Shown piece by piece: positions 32,470-40,055 of a DNA stretch of 42,531 nucleotides; the stretch's first letter is position 1; the number at the start of each line of letters is the position of its first letter. Under the pieces are notes generated by a model. The model did not search any database, was not told the origin of the DNA, and was given only the letters and a program-made list of their open reading frames with translations. Source of the stretch: an uncultured Alphaproteobacteria bacterium (lineage in GTDB: Bacteria; Pseudomonadota; Alphaproteobacteria; Thalassobaculales; Thalassobaculaceae); assembly GCA_937776645.1 (NCBI GenBank), contig CALMRI010000005.1:1-42531 (forward strand), in the 5' to 3' direction. Made by a program: the position numbers and the translations under genes.

Positions 32470-32520
32470 CTGATTTTTAGAACTAATAAAAATTCAGAAC
32501 ATATTGAAATTTTTATAATG
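32470..32520. terminator. AT-rich hairpins between convergent genes
   Basis: About 8 of 50 bases are G or C. CTGATTTTTA (32470-32479) pairs with TAAAAATTCAG (32487-32497) with one bulge; AAAAATTCA (32488-32496) can instead pair with TGAAATTTTT (32505-32514), so two exclusive hairpins are possible. The site lies between the dioxygenase (plus) and nitrile hydratase alpha (minus), and covers the last codons and stop of the latter. A two-way terminator is the simplest reading, although the stems are AT-rich. Confidence 0.45.
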
Positions 32521-33190
32521 TATTACGTTTTCCGCCCAGCCCAAACGCTTCGGCTGTGCCGATCATGGAGTCCCGGCTGACCAGCTCGGCCAACGCCGTC
32601 TCGCTTAGGCCCTCGGTGCCGTTGGGGCGGCGCGGGATCACTAAATAGCGGCAGTCGGCGGTGGAATCGACGACCCGGACCTCGGTTGTCACTGGCAGCT
32701 CGGTGCCAAATTCCTTAAGCACCGCGCGTGGTTCACGGACCGTGCGGGAGCGGTATTCACGTGATTTGTACCAAAGCGGCGGCACCCCCAGCAGCGGTCG
32801 TGGATAGCAAGAGCACAGGGTGCACACAATCATGTGATGCAGCTTGTCGGTGTTCTCCAGCGCCACCAGTTTCAACGCCTCGACGGTGAAGCCAAGCTCC
32901 CCGACCGCGGCATTTCCGTCTGCCAGAAGACGCTGGCGATAGGCGTCGTCGGTCCAGGCACGGGCCACGATCTTGGCGCCACCTTCCGGAGATTTATTCT
33001 CCCAGGCCTCTATTTCATCTTGGATTTCCCGGGACGACAGGATGTCCTTCTCGATCAATAATTCTCGCAGCGCGATCTCCAGGAACTCCCAGTCCTCGGT
33101 CGGCTCCTTGAGGTCCGGCTGGAAGGTCGTGTGATCATGCCCAGCGGCGTCGCCATGGTGATGATCCTGGGTGTTGTCATGGGAACTCAT
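32513..33190 (-). CDS. Cobalt-type nitrile hydratase alpha / thiocyanate hydrolase gamma subunit
   Basis: 225 residues. The metal claw is V-C123-T-L-C126-S-C128, the Thr marking the cobalt type (iron types have Ser there). Further family marks: TEDWEFLEIALRELLIEK near 31-48, PPLWYKSREYRSRTVREPR near 137-154, VRVVDSTADCRYLVIPRRP near 171-189. The residue after YP in the motif is Arg (CYPRPLLG), where nitrile hydratases usually carry Trp, so the pocket differs. The N-terminus is His-rich (HDNTQDHHHGDAAGHDH), a possible cobalt-loading tail. ATG 33190 overlaps the betaC stop by four bases. The product either hydrates nitriles to amides or hydrolyses thiocyanate to carbonyl sulfide and ammonia. 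Confidence 0.9.
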   Translation of the reverse strand: MSSHDNTQDHHHGDAAGHDHTTFQPDLKEPTEDWEFLEIALRELLIEKDILSSREIQDEIEAWENKSPEGGAKIVARAWTDDAYRQRLLADGNAAVGELGFTVEALKLVALENTDKLHHMIVCTLCSCYPRPLLGVPPLWYKSREYRSRTVREPRAVLKEFGTELPVTTEVRVVDSTADCRYLVIPRRPNGTEGLSETALAELVSRDSMIGTAEAFGLGGKRNTL

Positions 33191-33498
33191 AACGGCTCCA
33201 ACCAAGTTTCGTAAATATCGGCGGCGACTGTATCTCCGGGGGCGTAGGTGCCATCCTCGACACTCTCTTTCCCGACCTCATCTGCCCAAGCCTCGTCCAT
33301 CCGGAACAATACTTGGTAAAGATGCAGTTTCGGTAATCCCGAAAGCCCGTAGGCCAGGCGCTCGGGGTTGGGGAAATCACCGAAATGGCGAATCACCACG
33401 CCGGTACGACCGCGCAGGAATAACGGCGTGCGGACGTGGCCGGGCGGTAGGCCGGCCGATACCCTTACCGTCTCGCCGATGGCATGCGGACCGGTCAT
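33187..33498 (-). CDS. Nitrile hydratase beta C-terminal domain subunit (ScnA-like)
   Basis: 103-residue SH3-like barrel corresponding to the C-terminal half of nitrile hydratase beta: GETVRVSAGLPPGHVRTPLFLRGRTGVVI, then YGLSGLPKLHLYQVLFRMDEAW, and VAADIYETWLEPL. In ordinary nitrile hydratase this is fused to an N-terminal helical half; here that half is the preceding separate gene. ATGA overlaps join it to both neighbours. The size and position correspond to the alpha subunit of thiocyanate hydrolase. HVRTPLFLRGRTG carries the Arg expected to contact the modified cysteines of the alpha chain. Confidence 0.88.
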   Translation of the reverse strand: MTGPHAIGETVRVSAGLPPGHVRTPLFLRGRTGVVIRHFGDFPNPERLAYGLSGLPKLHLYQVLFRMDEAWADEVGKESVEDGTYAPGDTVAADIYETWLEPL

Positions 33499-33830
33499 CG
33501 TTGGTCTTCCCTGGTGTATCCGGCGGGACGGGCGCGCACCTCGGCCAGTTTCGCCTCGATCTCGGCCTCGCCGAGCACGCTTTTTTCGATCAGCAACGCC
33601 CGTATCGCCAGAACCCAGCGCTCGTAATAGGCGGATTCTTCGTAGGCCTTGGGCTCCAGGCTCTCGATGGTGCGGCGGTTCTCGTCGGTAACCCAGAAGG
33701 CCTGGGGTTTTTTGCGCAACAACATCATCATCGCGTCGATACGGCGCTCGCTCAGGGTCGGTTGATGTTCCGAAATGTCGATAGGTCCGCCCGTAAGGCC
33801 GCCCAGATCGCTGATCGCACGGTCGGTCAT
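33495..33830 (-). CDS. Nitrile hydratase beta N-terminal domain subunit (ScnB-like)
   Basis: 111-residue helical protein matching the N-terminal half of nitrile hydratase beta: SDLGGLTGGPIDISEH near 7-22, LSERRIDAMMMLL near 26-38, SLEPKAYEESAYYERWVLAIRALLIEK near 57-83. It also resembles the small beta-like activators (P14K type), so an accessory role is an alternative; the tight overlap with a betaC gene of complementary content favours a structural subunit. ATG 33830 with AGGA seven bases upstream; it heads the three-gene unit. Gene order betaN-betaC-alpha equals scnB-scnA-scnC of Thiobacillus thiocyanate hydrolase. Confidence 0.85.
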   Translation of the reverse strand: MTDRAISDLGGLTGGPIDISEHQPTLSERRIDAMMMLLRKKPQAFWVTDENRRTIESLEPKAYEESAYYERWVLAIRALLIEKSVLGEAEIEAKLAEVRARPAGYTREDQR

Positions 33831-34076
33831 GGTGGTGTCCTATTAGTTCGCGCTAAGTTTAACTGTCCGATTTGCCCAAGGCGAAGCGAAACCGGAGGCG
33901 CTTTGCGATATCCGCTGGCCGATCGATTGATCCGTTTAGGCCGGGCGGGTTTAAGAAAGCTGCGCGGGCCGCCGGCTTTGCGCCTATAGTCCGCTCTTCG
34001 AAACAGGTCTGGATGCTGATCGAAACCCCGCGCAGTCGGACCGTCCGTCGCAGTGTGGCAATTTTTCATCAGTGGC

Positions 34077-34093
34077 GGCCACCCGTGGTGGCC
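34077..34093. promoter_or_regulatory. Dyad GGCCACC-cgt-GGTGGCC before the MFS gene
   Basis: Perfect 7-base inverted repeat with a 3-base centre, 16 bases upstream of the likely MFS start, in the divergent region between the nitrile hydratase set and the exporter operon. Position and symmetry fit an operator or a hairpin that sequesters the weak ribosome site. The rest of 33831-34109 shows no gene. Confidence 0.4.
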
Positions 34094-34109
34094 ATCAACG
34101 GCGGTATTA

Positions 34110-35651
34110 ATGGTTGCTAGTTCCCCAACCGGTCAGTTCAACGCGGAAACCGATCCGGTCGGGATGCGCCATTGGCTGATTTTGGCTACGGTTCAAATCA
34201 CCACTCTGACCTTTGGAATGACAATCACCTCCGCCAATGTGGTTCTGCCACAGCTTAAGGGGGCGATGTCAGCCACCCCGGATCAGATCGCCTGGGTGGT
34301 GACCTTTAATCTTGTCGCCACCGCGATCGCGACGCCGTTGACTGGCTGGTTCGCTAGCACGTTTGGCTGGCGGCGTCTGTTGTTCGGCAGTTTGACCGGG
34401 TTCACCATCTTTACCGCGCTTTGTGGGATGGCTGACTCGCTTGAGACACTGGTGTTGTTTCGGATCGGCCAGGGGGCGATGGGGGCGCCGCTACTACCGC
34501 TTGGCCAGGGGATGATCCTGGCGACTTTTCCGCGTCGTCTGCATCCCATGGCAATGATGATCTGGGGGATCGGCGGGGTGATCGGGCCGGTGATGGGGCC
34601 GATCATGGGCGGTTTCGTCGCCGAGGCGCTGGATTGGCGCTGGGTGTTCTTCATGATCGTGCCGTTTGGCTTACTCAGCATTGTCGTGGCGGCAATCTCG
34701 GTCGTCGATCAGGGCCAGGGCGAGCCGAAGAAGTTCGACTTCATTGGTTTTGCTTCCCTGGCGTTGGCGATTGGCGCAACCCAGCTGATGCTCGACCGGG
34801 GTAGCCGCCTGGACTGGTTCGAGTCGCCGGAGATTTTGCTCGAAGGTTTCATCGCCGCTGTTGGGTTCTATGTTTTCATCGTTCATACCTTTACCAGCGA
34901 AAATCCATTTCTTAACCCCCGATTATTCCTTGATCGTAATTTCGCGCTGGGTTGCGCCACCGCCTTCGCGATGGGTTGGCTGAGTTACACGCCACTGGTG
35001 ATGTTTCCACCGCTGTTGCAGGAGTTGCGCGGCTTCCCGGATTCCATCGTCGGGTCGTTGATCGCGGCGCGTGGCTTTGGCAATTGGTTGAGTTTTTTTA
35101 TTGTCGTGCAGTTCACCCGAAAATCGCCTCGGATGGCGCTGGCCATCGGGCTGGCTTGTCAGGCTGTCGCCGGCTGGGAGATGAGTAAGCTGGGCATCAA
35201 TTTGACCGAGTTTGATGTGTTCTGGACCAATCTGCTGCAGGGGTTTGGCTTTGGTCTGGCCTATACGCCCATGGCGGTCCTGGCCTTCGCCACTTTGGCG
35301 CCAAAACTGATGGTCGAGGGCTCGGCGGTGTTCAACCTGCTCAGGCATTTCGGCAGCAGCGTGTTTATTTCGATCAGCGTGATGGTTTTGGTGCACAGTA
35401 CCGCCTGGAACTATTCCGATATGACCGCTTGGGTCACGCCGTTTAACGAGCTGTTCCGGTTTCCGGTGGTCAGTGGCAACTGGACGGTCGACACCCTGTC
35501 CGGCTTGTCGGCTCTCAGCAATGAGATCAAACGTCAGGCGCAGATGATCGGCTATATCAACGCGTTCAAGCTATTCGGGCTGGCCGCTGCGGTGGCGATC
35601 CCGTTGAGTTTCCTGTTTGCTGATCCGCGCCGTTCAGTTCCAGGGAAATAG
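34110..35651 (+). CDS. MFS transporter, DHA2 (EmrB/QacA) family
   Basis: About 513 residues and 14 predicted membrane helices, the size of proton-driven DHA2 drug/organic-acid exporters. Motif A-like GWRRLLFGSLTGF follows helix 2; motif C GGVIGPVMGPIMGGFVAEALDWRWVFF is typical of antiporters; the first helix holds MTITSANVVLPQL, which matches the D1-like segment of EmrB. ATG 34110 is my choice; ATG 34164 is possible; a start at 34053 would add an odd Trp-rich leader overlapping the dyad. No EmrA-type membrane-fusion partner is adjacent. First gene of the plus-strand run; may export toxic intermediates or the substrate analogue. Confidence 0.9.
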   Translation: MVASSPTGQFNAETDPVGMRHWLILATVQITTLTFGMTITSANVVLPQLKGAMSATPDQIAWVVTFNLVATAIATPLTGWFASTFGWRRLLFGSLTGFTIFTALCGMADSLETLVLFRIGQGAMGAPLLPLGQGMILATFPRRLHPMAMMIWGIGGVIGPVMGPIMGGFVAEALDWRWVFFMIVPFGLLSIVVAAISVVDQGQGEPKKFDFIGFASLALAIGATQLMLDRGSRLDWFESPEILLEGFIAAVGFYVFIVHTFTSENPFLNPRLFLDRNFALGCATAFAMGWLSYTPLVMFPPLLQELRGFPDSIVGSLIAARGFGNWLSFFIVVQFTRKSPRMALAIGLACQAVAGWEMSKLGINLTEFDVFWTNLLQGFGFGLAYTPMAVLAFATLAPKLMVEGSAVFNLLRHFGSSVFISISVMVLVHSTAWNYSDMTAWVTPFNELFRFPVVSGNWTVDTLSGLSALSNEIKRQAQMIGYINAFKLFGLAAAVAIPLSFLFADPRRSVPGK

Positions 35652-35716
35652 CGTTGGCCATTGACAGCGTATCTTCTCACTGCCGCAATGCTGGGAGACG
35701 CCAGGGAGAGCGCCGG

Positions 35717-36886
35717 ATGGAGCAACCTAACCCGAACGATCCCGTCGCCCGCGCCCGCGCGCTTGGCCCGGCCCTGGATGCGGCGGCGGATGAGGTCGAG
35801 CGGACCAAACGCATCCCTAAGGCCTTGCTCGACAAACTGCATGGGGCGCGTTTTGGTCGGTTGTTCCTGCCGAAGATCTATGGCGGTGAGGAAGTCGATC
35901 CTTGCAGCTATCTGTTGGCCTTGGAGGAAGTCTCGCGGCACGACGCCTCAGTCGGTTGGAACCTGTTCGTCGCCAACAGCTCGACCTTGATAACGCCGTT
36001 CCTGGAGCCCGAGACGGCCCGCACGATCTATGCCGAGCCCCATGCCTGGATGTCTTGGGGGCCGCCTAATGCGCAGCGGGTCCGGGCAATAGATGGCGGC
36101 TATATCGTCAATGGTACATGGGGGTTCTCCAGCGGTTGCCGGCAAGCCAATTGGATGGGTGCCCATTGCTCGGTAGAGGAGCCGGATGGCTCACTCCGGT
36201 TGAACGCGGCAGGCCGCCCGTCGGTGACCAGCTTTCTTTTCCCGGTCGCGCAAGTCACCTTGCACGACACCTGGAACACCATCGGCCTGCGCGGCACCGC
36301 CTCGGATAGCTACACGGTCGAAAATCTGTTCGTGCCCGAGGCCTTCATTGGCACCCGCGAGGTGCCGGAGAGCCGCCGGGTGCAAGGGCCGTTGTATTGG
36401 TTTACCCAACAAGGGCTGTATGCGGTCGGCGTGGCAGCGGTGGCGTTGGGGACGGCAGGGGCGATGCTCTCGGCCTTTCAGGAACTGGCGATCGACAAAA
36501 CTCCGCGCGGTTTGGCCCGCCTGGCTGAGCGGCCGGCGACCCAGTCGCTGGTGGCCCGCTCCGAGGTGGCCTTGGGATCGGCCCGGGCCTATCTGATCGA
36601 GGTGCTCGGTGGCTATTACGCAGTGGCTGAGGAAACCGGCGCGATGCCCGTGCCCGACCGAGCTAGGGTCCGGCTGGCGACCACCAATGCGATAATCAAT
36701 TCCATTGCCGTTGCTGACCGGATTCACAAGGCCGCGGGGGTGTCGGCGATCTTCGTTGGGACCAGCCCGTTCGAACGGCGCTGGCGAGATATTCATACTC
36801 TTAGCCAACAGATCCAGGCCCGAGATGCGCATTTTGAAGCCGTGGGCCAGGTCATGCTCGGCGATCCCCCCGCCGTGTTCTTCTAA
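35717..36886 (+). CDS. Acyl-CoA-dehydrogenase-fold flavin monooxygenase (HsaA-like)
   Basis: 389 residues. N-terminal ARALGPALDAAADEVERTKRIPKALLDKL, middle GTWGFSSGCRQANWMGAHC, and C-terminal ERRWRDIHTLSQQIQARDAHFEAVGQVMLG mark the group D monooxygenase branch (HsaA, HpaB/DszC-like) and not true dehydrogenases; the EG catalytic motif is absent. Such proteins use reduced flavin from a separate reductase, which is not seen in the window. GGGAGAG seven bases before ATG 35717. Followed by a VOC protein, a crotonase and a dehydrogenase: a possible hydroxylation-cleavage-beta-oxidation series. Confidence 0.87.
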   Translation: MEQPNPNDPVARARALGPALDAAADEVERTKRIPKALLDKLHGARFGRLFLPKIYGGEEVDPCSYLLALEEVSRHDASVGWNLFVANSSTLITPFLEPETARTIYAEPHAWMSWGPPNAQRVRAIDGGYIVNGTWGFSSGCRQANWMGAHCSVEEPDGSLRLNAAGRPSVTSFLFPVAQVTLHDTWNTIGLRGTASDSYTVENLFVPEAFIGTREVPESRRVQGPLYWFTQQGLYAVGVAAVALGTAGAMLSAFQELAIDKTPRGLARLAERPATQSLVARSEVALGSARAYLIEVLGGYYAVAEETGAMPVPDRARVRLATTNAIINSIAVADRIHKAAGVSAIFVGTSPFERRWRDIHTLSQQIQARDAHFEAVGQVMLGDPPAVFF

Positions 36887-37015
36887 GGGATCGATTTGAG
36901 CGCGACTGCTTGAGCAGGATCCCTGCGCCCCCAAGTATAGAGCCAGGATGCCTGTTCTGGACGGCGCTACCCTTGGGCTGACAAGATAGCTGCATCGCTT
37001 TACGAGGAGGTCCCC

Positions 37016-37498
37016 ATGCCCGATATGCAGGACATCAATTACGAGGCCAAGCGGGCGGCGTTGGTCGAGAAGTACGCTCCCTCAAACGAATTGGTGGGTT
37101 CGAGCAGTGTTGGCACCGGCGGGGTGGATCACCTGGCGCTGATCTGTTCGGATTTGGAGGAGACCATTGAGTTCTATACCGAAGTGGTCGGTATGCGGCT
37201 CGCCAAGATAGTCCCGAATCGGGATGAGCCAAGCTCGACCCATATCTTTCTTGATATGGGCGGCGGCAACATGCTGGCGTTCTTTGATTTTCCGAAAAAG
37301 GGAGCGGCCAAGACAGAGCGCGGCGTCGGCAGCATGCATCACATGGCCCTCAAGGGAACGCCGGAACAATACGCCGCCGTCGTTAAAACCGCCCGGGAGC
37401 GGGGCATAAAGCACGACATCCACGGCGATGAGACCAAGGGGTCGATCTATTTGCGCGACCCGGATGACATCATGATCGAGGTTACCACCGGATACTAA
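37016..37498 (+). CDS. VOC-family (glyoxalase/extradiol-dioxygenase fold) protein
   Basis: 160 residues; vicinal oxygen chelate fold with GGVDHLALICSDLEETIEFYTEVVGMRL, SSTHIFLDMGGGNMLAFFDF, MHHMALKGTP and DPDDIMIEVTTG. His of VDHLAL, His of MHHMAL and the C-terminal Glu of IEV are the usual metal ligands. A strong GAGGAGG ribosome site precedes ATG 37016. The two-module layout fits either a lyase/epimerase (methylmalonyl-CoA epimerase, glyoxalase I) or a small dioxygenase; the exact reaction is not readable. 129 bases from the monooxygenase stop, same strand. Confidence 0.88.
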   Translation: MPDMQDINYEAKRAALVEKYAPSNELVGSSSVGTGGVDHLALICSDLEETIEFYTEVVGMRLAKIVPNRDEPSSTHIFLDMGGGNMLAFFDFPKKGAAKTERGVGSMHHMALKGTPEQYAAVVKTARERGIKHDIHGDETKGSIYLRDPDDIMIEVTTGY

Positions 37499-37526
37499 GT
37501 TTCTGTATCAATTCGCAAGCTCTACC

Positions 37527-37549
37527 ACCGGCCCAATTTTCGTGCCGGT
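37527..37549 (+). terminator. Hairpin after the VOC gene
   Basis: ACCGGC / GCCGGT perfect six-base arms with an 11-base AT-rich loop, 28 bases beyond the VOC stop. No U-run directly follows, so termination is only possible, and the next gene is on the same strand. Confidence 0.3.
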
Positions 37550-37645
37550 CGGTATTTGGCCGGTTCTCGCTCTGGCCGTTTTGGCTCACCGTGTCGTTAT
37601 GCTAAGCACGACATCACGATTGTCCCAATCAACGAGGGTTAGTTC

Positions 37646-38422
37646 ATGTCGATCGATCTTAGTCGAAAGGGTGATTTCTCAGTCATCACGATAAATAGAC
37701 CGGAAGCACTTAATGCATTAAGTTTCAATCTAGTAAAAGATATAAGTGATATATTAGATGAGGTGGAAGTACTACCCGTTCGAGGCTTGCTCCTGATCGG
37801 GGCTGGCGCGAAGGCATTTTGTGCCGGTGCCGATATAGCCGAACTCATGGGCCGGTCTCTGGTTCAACAGAAAGCTGATATGGTGCGCGGTCAGCGGACC
37901 TTTGATCGGCTATCGAGCTTCAAGGTTCCGACCCTGGCGGTGATCAACGGATATGCCTTTGGCGGCGGCCTGGAGCTTGCCACCGCCTGCAACCTTCGGG
38001 TTGCCACGCCGAACGCCAAAATGGGACTCCCGGAGATCAAGCTTGGCGTGATTCCGGGCTATGGCGGCACCCAACGGCTGCCGCGACTGGTGGGCGAGGG
38101 GCGGGCCCTGGACATGGTCTTGACCGGCCGCGCCGTTGGGGCCGAGGAGGCGGAGCGGATCGGGCTGGTGAACCGGATCGTCGGCGCTGACGGTAGCGAC
38201 CCGCTTGAGGCGGCGATGGCCTATCTTGGCGAGATTAGCCAATTCGGCCTGCCGGTGATCGGCCTGGCGCGCGAGGCGGTTCAGCGCGCTCTGGATCTGC
38301 CGGTTACCGAGGGCCTAAAGGTGGAGGCGGACCTCAACACCCTGTCCTTCCAGACCGCCGATGCGATCGAAGGTCTGACCGCCTTCCTGGAGAAGCGCAA
38401 ACCGGTCTTCAAGGACGAATAA
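37646..38422 (+). CDS. Enoyl-CoA hydratase
   Basis: Crotonase-family protein of 258 residues with the full hydratase set: oxyanion GAKAFCAGADIAEL, Glu110 in FGGGLELA and Glu130 in GLPEIKLGVIPGYGGTQRLPR. It should hydrate trans-2-enoyl-CoA to 3-hydroxyacyl-CoA. The contrast with the crotonase at 11948, which lacks both Glu, is direct. ATG 37646 after GAGGG. Residues about 15-40 are encoded in an AT-rich patch. 38 bases upstream of the acyl-CoA dehydrogenase and in the same operon, so the two carry out consecutive beta-oxidation steps. Confidence 0.93.
   Translation: MSIDLSRKGDFSVITINRPEALNALSFNLVKDISDILDEVEVLPVRGLLLIGAGAKAFCAGADIAELMGRSLVQQKADMVRGQRTFDRLSSFKVPTLAVINGYAFGGGLELATACNLRVATPNAKMGLPEIKLGVIPGYGGTQRLPRLVGEGRALDMVLTGRAVGAEEAERIGLVNRIVGADGSDPLEAAMAYLGEISQFGLPVIGLAREAVQRALDLPVTEGLKVEADLNTLSFQTADAIEGLTAFLEKRKPVFKDE
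37691..37760. other. AT-rich patch inside the enoyl-CoA hydratase gene
   Basis: About 19 of 70 bases are G or C. Codons rare in the rest of the window (ATA, AGA, TTA, CTA, GTA, AGT) cluster here, while both flanks are GC-rich. The frame is intact and the protein reads as a normal crotonase helix and strand. Confidence 0.8.
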
Positions 38423-38460
38423 CCAACTAATGGAAACAGGTTACGCGAAGGACGCCTCCC

Positions 38461-39627
38461 ATGCAGGTACTTGACCGCCTCGACGCCTCCATTGATTTGC
38501 CCGAACACGAGGCGATGGTCTTGGAACAGGTGGGCCAATTAGCGGCGGACAAGATCGCGCCGAGGGCTGCTGGCCATGACCAGGCAGGCACCTATCCCGC
38601 CGACAATATCGCCGATATGAACGCGCTTGGAATGAATGCCATGTTCGTGCCGGAGGCGCTGGGCGGGTTGGGTCTTTCCTATACCCTCTATCTTGCTTGT
38701 GTGCGGGAGATCTCCAAGGCCTGTGCGTCCACCGGGATCATTTGGGCAACCACCTTCCATGGCATGAAACCGGTGCTTGATTTCGGCTCGAGCGACTTGA
38801 AGAATCGGGTGATGAGCCGGGTCGCCAAGGGCGCCATCGGTGCGCTGTGCATTACCGAGCCGACCGCCGGTTCCGACGCGACGGGGATGAAGACCAAATT
38901 CCGGGCCGATGGTAATGAGATCGTCATCGAGGGCGGCAAGACCTTCATCTCCAACGGTGATGTCGCCGACTTCCTCTTGGTTTTTGGAAAGTGGGACGGC
39001 ATCGAGGATGACCGGCAGTCGATCAGCGCACTGGTCCTTGAGAAGGGCACTGCCGGCTTCGAGGCCTTGAAGAAAGAGCAAAAGATGGGGCATCGGGCGG
39101 CGCCGACGTGCAGCCTTGCCTTCGGTGGGTGCCGGGTGCCGATGACCAACCTGCTTGGTGAGCCGGGCGATGGGCTGCGGATCCTGCTGGCGTCGCTTAA
39201 TAAATCACGGCCTAGTATCGCCGCCCACGCCCTTGGCATCGCCCGCGGGGCCTTCGAGGACGCGGTCGGCTATATCAACCAGCGCCGTCAATCGGGCAAG
39301 CGGATTGTCGAGTTCCAGGGCATCCAGTTTCTGATTGCCGATCTGGCGGCGGATCTGGCGCTGACCGAGGAATGGCTCTGGCGGGTCGCTCGGATGGTTG
39401 ACGCCGGCGCCACGGATTTCGGTGTCGAGGCATCGATGCTCAAGATGCGGGCCTCCGACGTTGCCATGCGGATGGCGACTGAAGGCGTGCAGCTTCATGG
39501 TGGTTATGGCTATATCCAGGATTTTCGCGCTGAACGGCTAATGCGTGACGCCAAGATCACGCAGATCTGGGAGGGTACCAACCAGATCCATCGCCAATTT
39601 ATTGGCCGGCATTTCATCGAGCGCTGA
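38461..39627 (+). CDS. Acyl-CoA dehydrogenase
   Basis: Standard single-gene acyl-CoA dehydrogenase, 388 residues: MFVPEALGGLGLSY, CITEPTAGSDATGMKT near 130-146, KTFISNGDVADFLLVF, then RQSGKRIVEFQGIQF, QLHGGYGYIQDF and the catalytic Glu371 in IWEGTNQIHR. Glu in this late position is that of short/medium-chain enzymes. FAD-dependent desaturation of a short or medium acyl-CoA, electrons to ETF. AAGGA nine bases before ATG 38461. It follows the hydratase and ends eight bases before the convergent DUF6285-like gene. Confidence 0.94.
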   Translation: MQVLDRLDASIDLPEHEAMVLEQVGQLAADKIAPRAAGHDQAGTYPADNIADMNALGMNAMFVPEALGGLGLSYTLYLACVREISKACASTGIIWATTFHGMKPVLDFGSSDLKNRVMSRVAKGAIGALCITEPTAGSDATGMKTKFRADGNEIVIEGGKTFISNGDVADFLLVFGKWDGIEDDRQSISALVLEKGTAGFEALKKEQKMGHRAAPTCSLAFGGCRVPMTNLLGEPGDGLRILLASLNKSRPSIAAHALGIARGAFEDAVGYINQRRQSGKRIVEFQGIQFLIADLAADLALTEEWLWRVARMVDAGATDFGVEASMLKMRASDVAMRMATEGVQLHGGYGYIQDFRAERLMRDAKITQIWEGTNQIHRQFIGRHFIER

Positions 39628-39635
39628 GGCTGGCG

Positions 39636-40055
39636 CTAACTTGAGCTTGGTTGGGAATACTCGTTGACCTCGACGAAGCTTGGATTCGAGAGCGAGAGCC
39701 GTTGCAGGGCCTGCTCCATCAGCAGGGCGAAAACGGGCCCGGTGGGGTCCTCGTCGAATTCGCCGTCACGGATGTGGCGGACCAGATGTCGGTTTAGCGT
39801 TTGAATTCTTTCCTCACCGTCGCCGCTGGCATGATGGAGGTTGTCTTGCCCATAAAGATTGGCGAAACGATCGAGCACCCGGCGAACCGGCTCGTGGCTA
39901 TGGTCGCCGCTGATTTCGCGCATCGCCGTGGCGATCGCGCTGGCGATCATCAGACCGGCATATCTTTGCTCGCCCTGGAGATGCGGTAGGACCTCGCGCC
40001 GTAAGGCCTCATTGGCGATTTCCAGCAGGTCGACCCGGTTTGGTTTATCGAACAT
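39636..40055 (-). CDS. Small DUF6285-like partner of APH-type kinase (LvaB-like)
   Basis: 139 residues, helical and acidic: VDLLEIANEALRREVLPHLQGEQRYAGLMIASAIATAMREIS is the family signature, followed by a variable linker and LNRHLVRHIRDGEFDEDP. Proteins of this type are nearly always encoded beside an APH-like phosphotransferase and an ACAD10/11-type dehydrogenase; in Pseudomonas putida the counterpart LvaB is needed with LvaA for 4-hydroxyacyl-CoA phosphorylation. The start overlaps the kinase stop by one base (TGATG). The C-terminus is Ser-rich. Identification rests on sequence pattern and context. Confidence 0.8.
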   Translation of the reverse strand: MFDKPNRVDLLEIANEALRREVLPHLQGEQRYAGLMIASAIATAMREISGDHSHEPVRRVLDRFANLYGQDNLHHASGDGEERIQTLNRHLVRHIRDGEFDEDPTGPVFALLMEQALQRLSLSNPSFVEVNEYSQPSSS

